This document shows positions 61,585 through 64,000 of a stretch of 64,000 nt of DNA, in pieces. Origin of the DNA: Sphingobacteriales bacterium. GTDB taxonomy: Bacteria; Bacteroidota; Bacteroidia; Chitinophagales; Chitinophagaceae. Position numbers and translations under genes: made by a program. A model generated the notes under the pieces. The model ran no database searches, was not told the DNA's origin, and worked only from the letters and a program-made list of their open reading frames with translations. Positions within the stretch are counted from its first letter, which is position 1. The number at the start of each line of letters is the position of its first letter. The stretch lies in assembly GCA_016708305.1 (NCBI GenBank), contig JADJGB010000010.1, positions 620,001 to 684,000 on the forward strand. The letters are read 5' to 3'.

Positions 61585-62053
61585 CGGGGTTGGACGAAGG
61601 GATACATCTAACTGCAAGGTTCAGCCCTTCATACTTCGTGAGTCCTCCATATATCTGTTACGGCTCGTTTCAATATTACTATGGCCTCTGCTGACTTCTC
61701 ACGGCAATTGTTATCCGTATTTCTTACTCCGTTTCCATACGTCCGTGAGACCTCCCGTGGTAAGGTAATTAACTTTCACCCCATCCCTCCGCCCTATTTA
61801 CACCCCGCTGTCCGTGTAATCTTTGGACTTCGACTTGTTTAGCAGTCATATCCCAGCGGATATGCCTGATAGGGTTCGTGTTCCTCGGAGCAGGACTTTT
61901 CCTACGGCTTCCTTCAGATTCCACCTCGCGATGGACACCCGTTCGGCTGAGCTCACGACCGAAGCCTTGCCCTCAGCTAATGGTTGGCGATTACAAACCC
62001 CCATAGCGGATTTTCACCACCAAGCTAATTACCATGCACGGCACACAAAAAAA

Positions 62054-62077
62054 ACCGCCTCGGGAGAAGCGGTTTTT
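62054..62077 (-). terminator. Rho-independent terminator after SusD, 5' exon of the intron
   Basis: On the minus strand ACCGCTTC / GAGGCGGT pair around TCCC, then a run of eight T. The group II intron begins at the end of this T-run. Confidence 0.88.
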
Positions 62078-62097
62078 ATAATCAAGTCTCTAAAAAA

Positions 62098-63924
62098 CTA
62101 TTTATCCCAAAATATTCGGCCCTGTGTTTGATTGGCTTGCAAATACTCTGGCTTAGAAAGCAGCTTATTTAATGCGTCATTATAATTATTAATATTTGCA
62201 GAATTTGGCGTAGGTAGCACCGACCTTCTTGGAATTATCAATTCTACCCCTCCACCGGTAATCTTATCCAAAAAGGCAGTTCCATCCGTTGGATTTGCGG
62301 CATTATAATTTTTAAATTTGGGAAGTCCGGTTCGTTTCCATGTAGCCCAAGCTTCCTCAGGCCTCATGAAAAAGTTAACCCATGCCTGAGAAACAATAAG
62401 CTCTAATTTATGAGCGCTGGTACCAGTATATGCAATTTGTGGTTGTGCTAAATAAGCATTAATCATGGCAGATGTTATTGGAGCATAATCTGCTGCTTCT
62501 GAACTCGCAGCAGGCAATATTTTCATACGCTCACCCCATTTTTGATAAATCTCCATAGAGGCTCTGATCCCATCTTCATACCAGGTTTTTGCATCCTTTC
62601 CTCCTTTAGCTGTTCCGACCTTCTCAGAAATTTCTGCCATCATAAAACAAACCTCAGGGTATGTAATTTGAGGAGAAAAAAGTTTCATGTCATCATTGTT
62701 ATTATATCTTGGGTAGTCAATATTTCTATTACCACTGGCTGTTTCAGCATTCCCGCCATTTTTAACATAAAATCTGCTTTGAACCTGAGAAACTGCTCTA
62801 ATTGAAAAAGCTCTGTTATCAGATGTTTTAAATGAAATATACTCTTTGGCAGCATCACCCTCTTTCAAGTCAGGAGAGGCCGGCATTCCATAATAACGAC
62901 CAATATAATTTTGATACAGAGGGTCCGATGCGTAATTGGGATAATATTTCGACAAGGTATCAGCCAAATTATCATTATCCGGATTATTGTTTCCTCCAAA
63001 TCCGTTTCTACGTATCATCAATCTCAATCCTGGTCATTATTGCCTAATAAAATGAAACAAAAGCATTACTGGCCGTAAATTGATAAGTAAGAATTGCAGT
63101 GTCCCAGGTATCATTATTATATTCGATATTATGATAATAAACACAAGATTCATCATTGTTTGAAATCAGCCCTCCCGAATTTGACAACACCTCATTCAAA
63201 ACAGATTGGAAATGAGCATTATCGACTTTTTCAAATCTTTGTGCCATTTTTATCCTAAATATATTTCCAAATTTTACCCATTTGTTAACATCTCCCTGAT
63301 AAAAATAATCATTATTACCTAAAGCCACCTGATTAGCCGGCTTAGACAATAATATGTTAATCTGAGCTTTTATTGTGGTATCAAGTGATTTGTAAATATC
63401 ATCATACATATCATAAGCAGGTGTAACATTACCCTCAAGACCCTTTAATGCTTCCTTGTAGGGCGCTGCGCCATGTGTATCAAACAATAAAAACGCTTCG
63501 TAAGTCTGTAAAATTTTTGCAATCGCTCCTATGTTAATATACCTTTCCTTATCTACTCTGTTAGGAATTACAAAATCAACCAGATATTTCAACTTGTTCC
63601 CATATCTAGTATAGTAATAATTATAATAGGGAAGATATGGCGCTGGATTATTTGGTTTGGAAGTATTTGCGTAAGCATTTTCATTTCCACGGAATTTGTC
63701 GCTATATATTGCATGATAGACATAACGCCTCCATATTTACTCATTAAATCGCCTCGAGAAGCATTGTTCCAATTTTCTGTGGCGCTGGTAAATACAAATT
63801 TGGGATCTGTACTTACCAAAAGTTCTTCATTAGTATTCATTTCTATCATATCCTTCTTACAACCAAATAATGTAAGAATAAATACATTAAAAAGAATAAG
63901 TTTATACATGTGTTTCATATTCAT
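62098..63924 (-). CDS. SusD-like (SusD_2 type) outer-membrane lipoprotein, at least three frameshifts
   Basis: A surface nutrient-binding lipoprotein of about 610 residues. The start MNMKHMYKLILFNVFILTLF leads to the lipobox LFGCKK. The segments are FVFTSATENWNNASRGDLMS and GGVMSIMQYIATNS, then KILQTYEAFLLFDTHGAAPY (seen as LQTYEAFLLFDTHGAAPYKE), FRIKMAQRFEKVD, and in the third part LRLMIRRNGFGGNNNPD, QAWVNFFMRPEEAWATWKRT and GRIFWDK. Frame breaks lie near 63710, near 63600-63650, and twice in 63020-63050 (both cured by one T). The SusC partner ends 6 bp upstream at 63930. Confidence 0.86.
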
Positions 63925-63929
63925 TTTTT

Positions 63930-64000
63930 TTAGAATTTAATATTAAGTGAAACTGAGAAATTTCTTGAATATGGCACACCACCATATTCATAAGGAGTCA
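63930..64000 (-). CDS. SusC/RagA-family transporter, C-terminal end only
   Basis: The last 22 codons before the stop read TPYEYGGVPYSRNFSVSLNIKF, a typical SusC barrel end (strand alternation with a terminal F). The rest lies beyond the window. It is directly upstream of the SusD-like gene, which fits the usual pair. Confidence 0.75.
   Translation of the reverse strand, partial: TPYEYGGVPYSRNFSVSLNIKF

Larger units (their letters stand above)
59271..61605 (+). mobile_element. IS66-family element, copy 2
   Basis: A 2335-bp copy nearly identical to 30519-32856, in the opposite orientation. It has the same perfect terminal repeats (GTATCCCTTCGTCCAACCCC) and is flanked by ATCTAACT at 59263-59270 and 61606-61613. 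It sits inside the group II intron and is antisense to it. Confidence 0.95.
59030..62046 (-). ncRNA. Group II intron without reverse transcriptase, split by IS66
   Basis: On the minus strand the intron begins GTGTGCCGTG at 62046, right after the U-run of a terminator, and ends CCTACTCGAT at 59030. Typical domain I sequence is seen at 61620-62040 (for example CCGAACGGGTGTCC and AGGAACACGAACCC). Domain V is at 59075-59106. Domain VI is a hairpin with a 9-bp stem, AGTAAGGGA / TCCCTTACT. Subtracting the IS66 element (59271-61605) and one 8-bp duplication leaves about 674 nt, too short for a maturase gene, so splicing or mobility would need a maturase in trans. A 63-codon ORF (59059-59250) may be the last trace of one. 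Confidence 0.8.

Noticed and set aside
59030..62046. A hidden reverse transcriptase in the group II intron.
   Set aside because: All long ORFs in this span belong to the IS66 genes or their reverse strand. The remaining 674 nt cannot hold a maturase.

Overview
The window looks like a chromosomal segment of a Bacteroidetes bacterium, most likely a Chitinophagaceae-type member. The signs are several SusC/SusD outer-membrane uptake pairs, lipoproteins with Bacteroidetes-style lipoboxes, TAnnTTTG-type promoter elements, a ClpC/ArgS/RNase Z housekeeping core and a four-subunit 2-oxoacid:ferredoxin oxidoreductase. The placement is inferred from gene content and composition; no 16S rRNA gene is present. 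No tRNA, rRNA or CRISPR array was seen.

Layout: (1) 1-15968, minus strand, is a tightly packed polysaccharide-utilisation-type operon in the order FAS1 lipoprotein, SusC, SusD, FAS1, FAS1, SusC, SusD. A perfect 14-bp LacI-family-type palindrome lies upstream. The first SusC is split by a 1.6-kb insertion sequence (IS). (2) 16334-22619 holds the 3' part of a GH115 alpha-glucuronidase gene, abutting three tandem copies of the same IS, each bordered by AATT. (3) 22654-30168 is housekeeping: GtrA, argS, rnz, a STAS protein, clpC and deoC. (4) 30192-33089 is a small secreted-protein gene disrupted by an IS66-family element with a perfect 8-bp target duplication. (5) 33119-46721 holds a prolyl endopeptidase, an Mrr-type restriction endonuclease preceded by a coiled-coil membrane protein, a secreted protein of unknown function, an RluA-family pseudouridine synthase, rhaM, an S9 peptidase and sbcDC. 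(6) 46916-49620 is korDABC, with an apparently truncated gamma subunit. (7) 49726-52612 holds a small lipoprotein, a gamma-glutamyltransferase remnant, a 65-bp tandem duplication, a transposase fragment and an APC permease. (8) 52737-64000 is a second uptake region: a ROK regulator followed by SusC/SusD, and upstream another SusD and the end of its SusC. Between these two units lies a group II intron of about 674 nt with no reverse transcriptase. It sits immediately behind the U-tract of a SusD terminator and is itself split by a second IS66 copy.

The uptake genes fit together as outer-membrane pores (SusC) with surface lipoproteins (SusD, FAS1) that import glycans. GH115 suggests glucuronoxylan-like substrates for the first locus, and ROK and LacI-type regulation are implied.

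Caveat: at least 25 single-base frameshifts interrupt otherwise well-conserved genes, including clpC, sbcC and korA. Many are one-base losses in A/T homopolymers. Most are probably sequencing or assembly errors rather than real pseudogenes, so broken genes are annotated here as single loci, with the shift positions noted.
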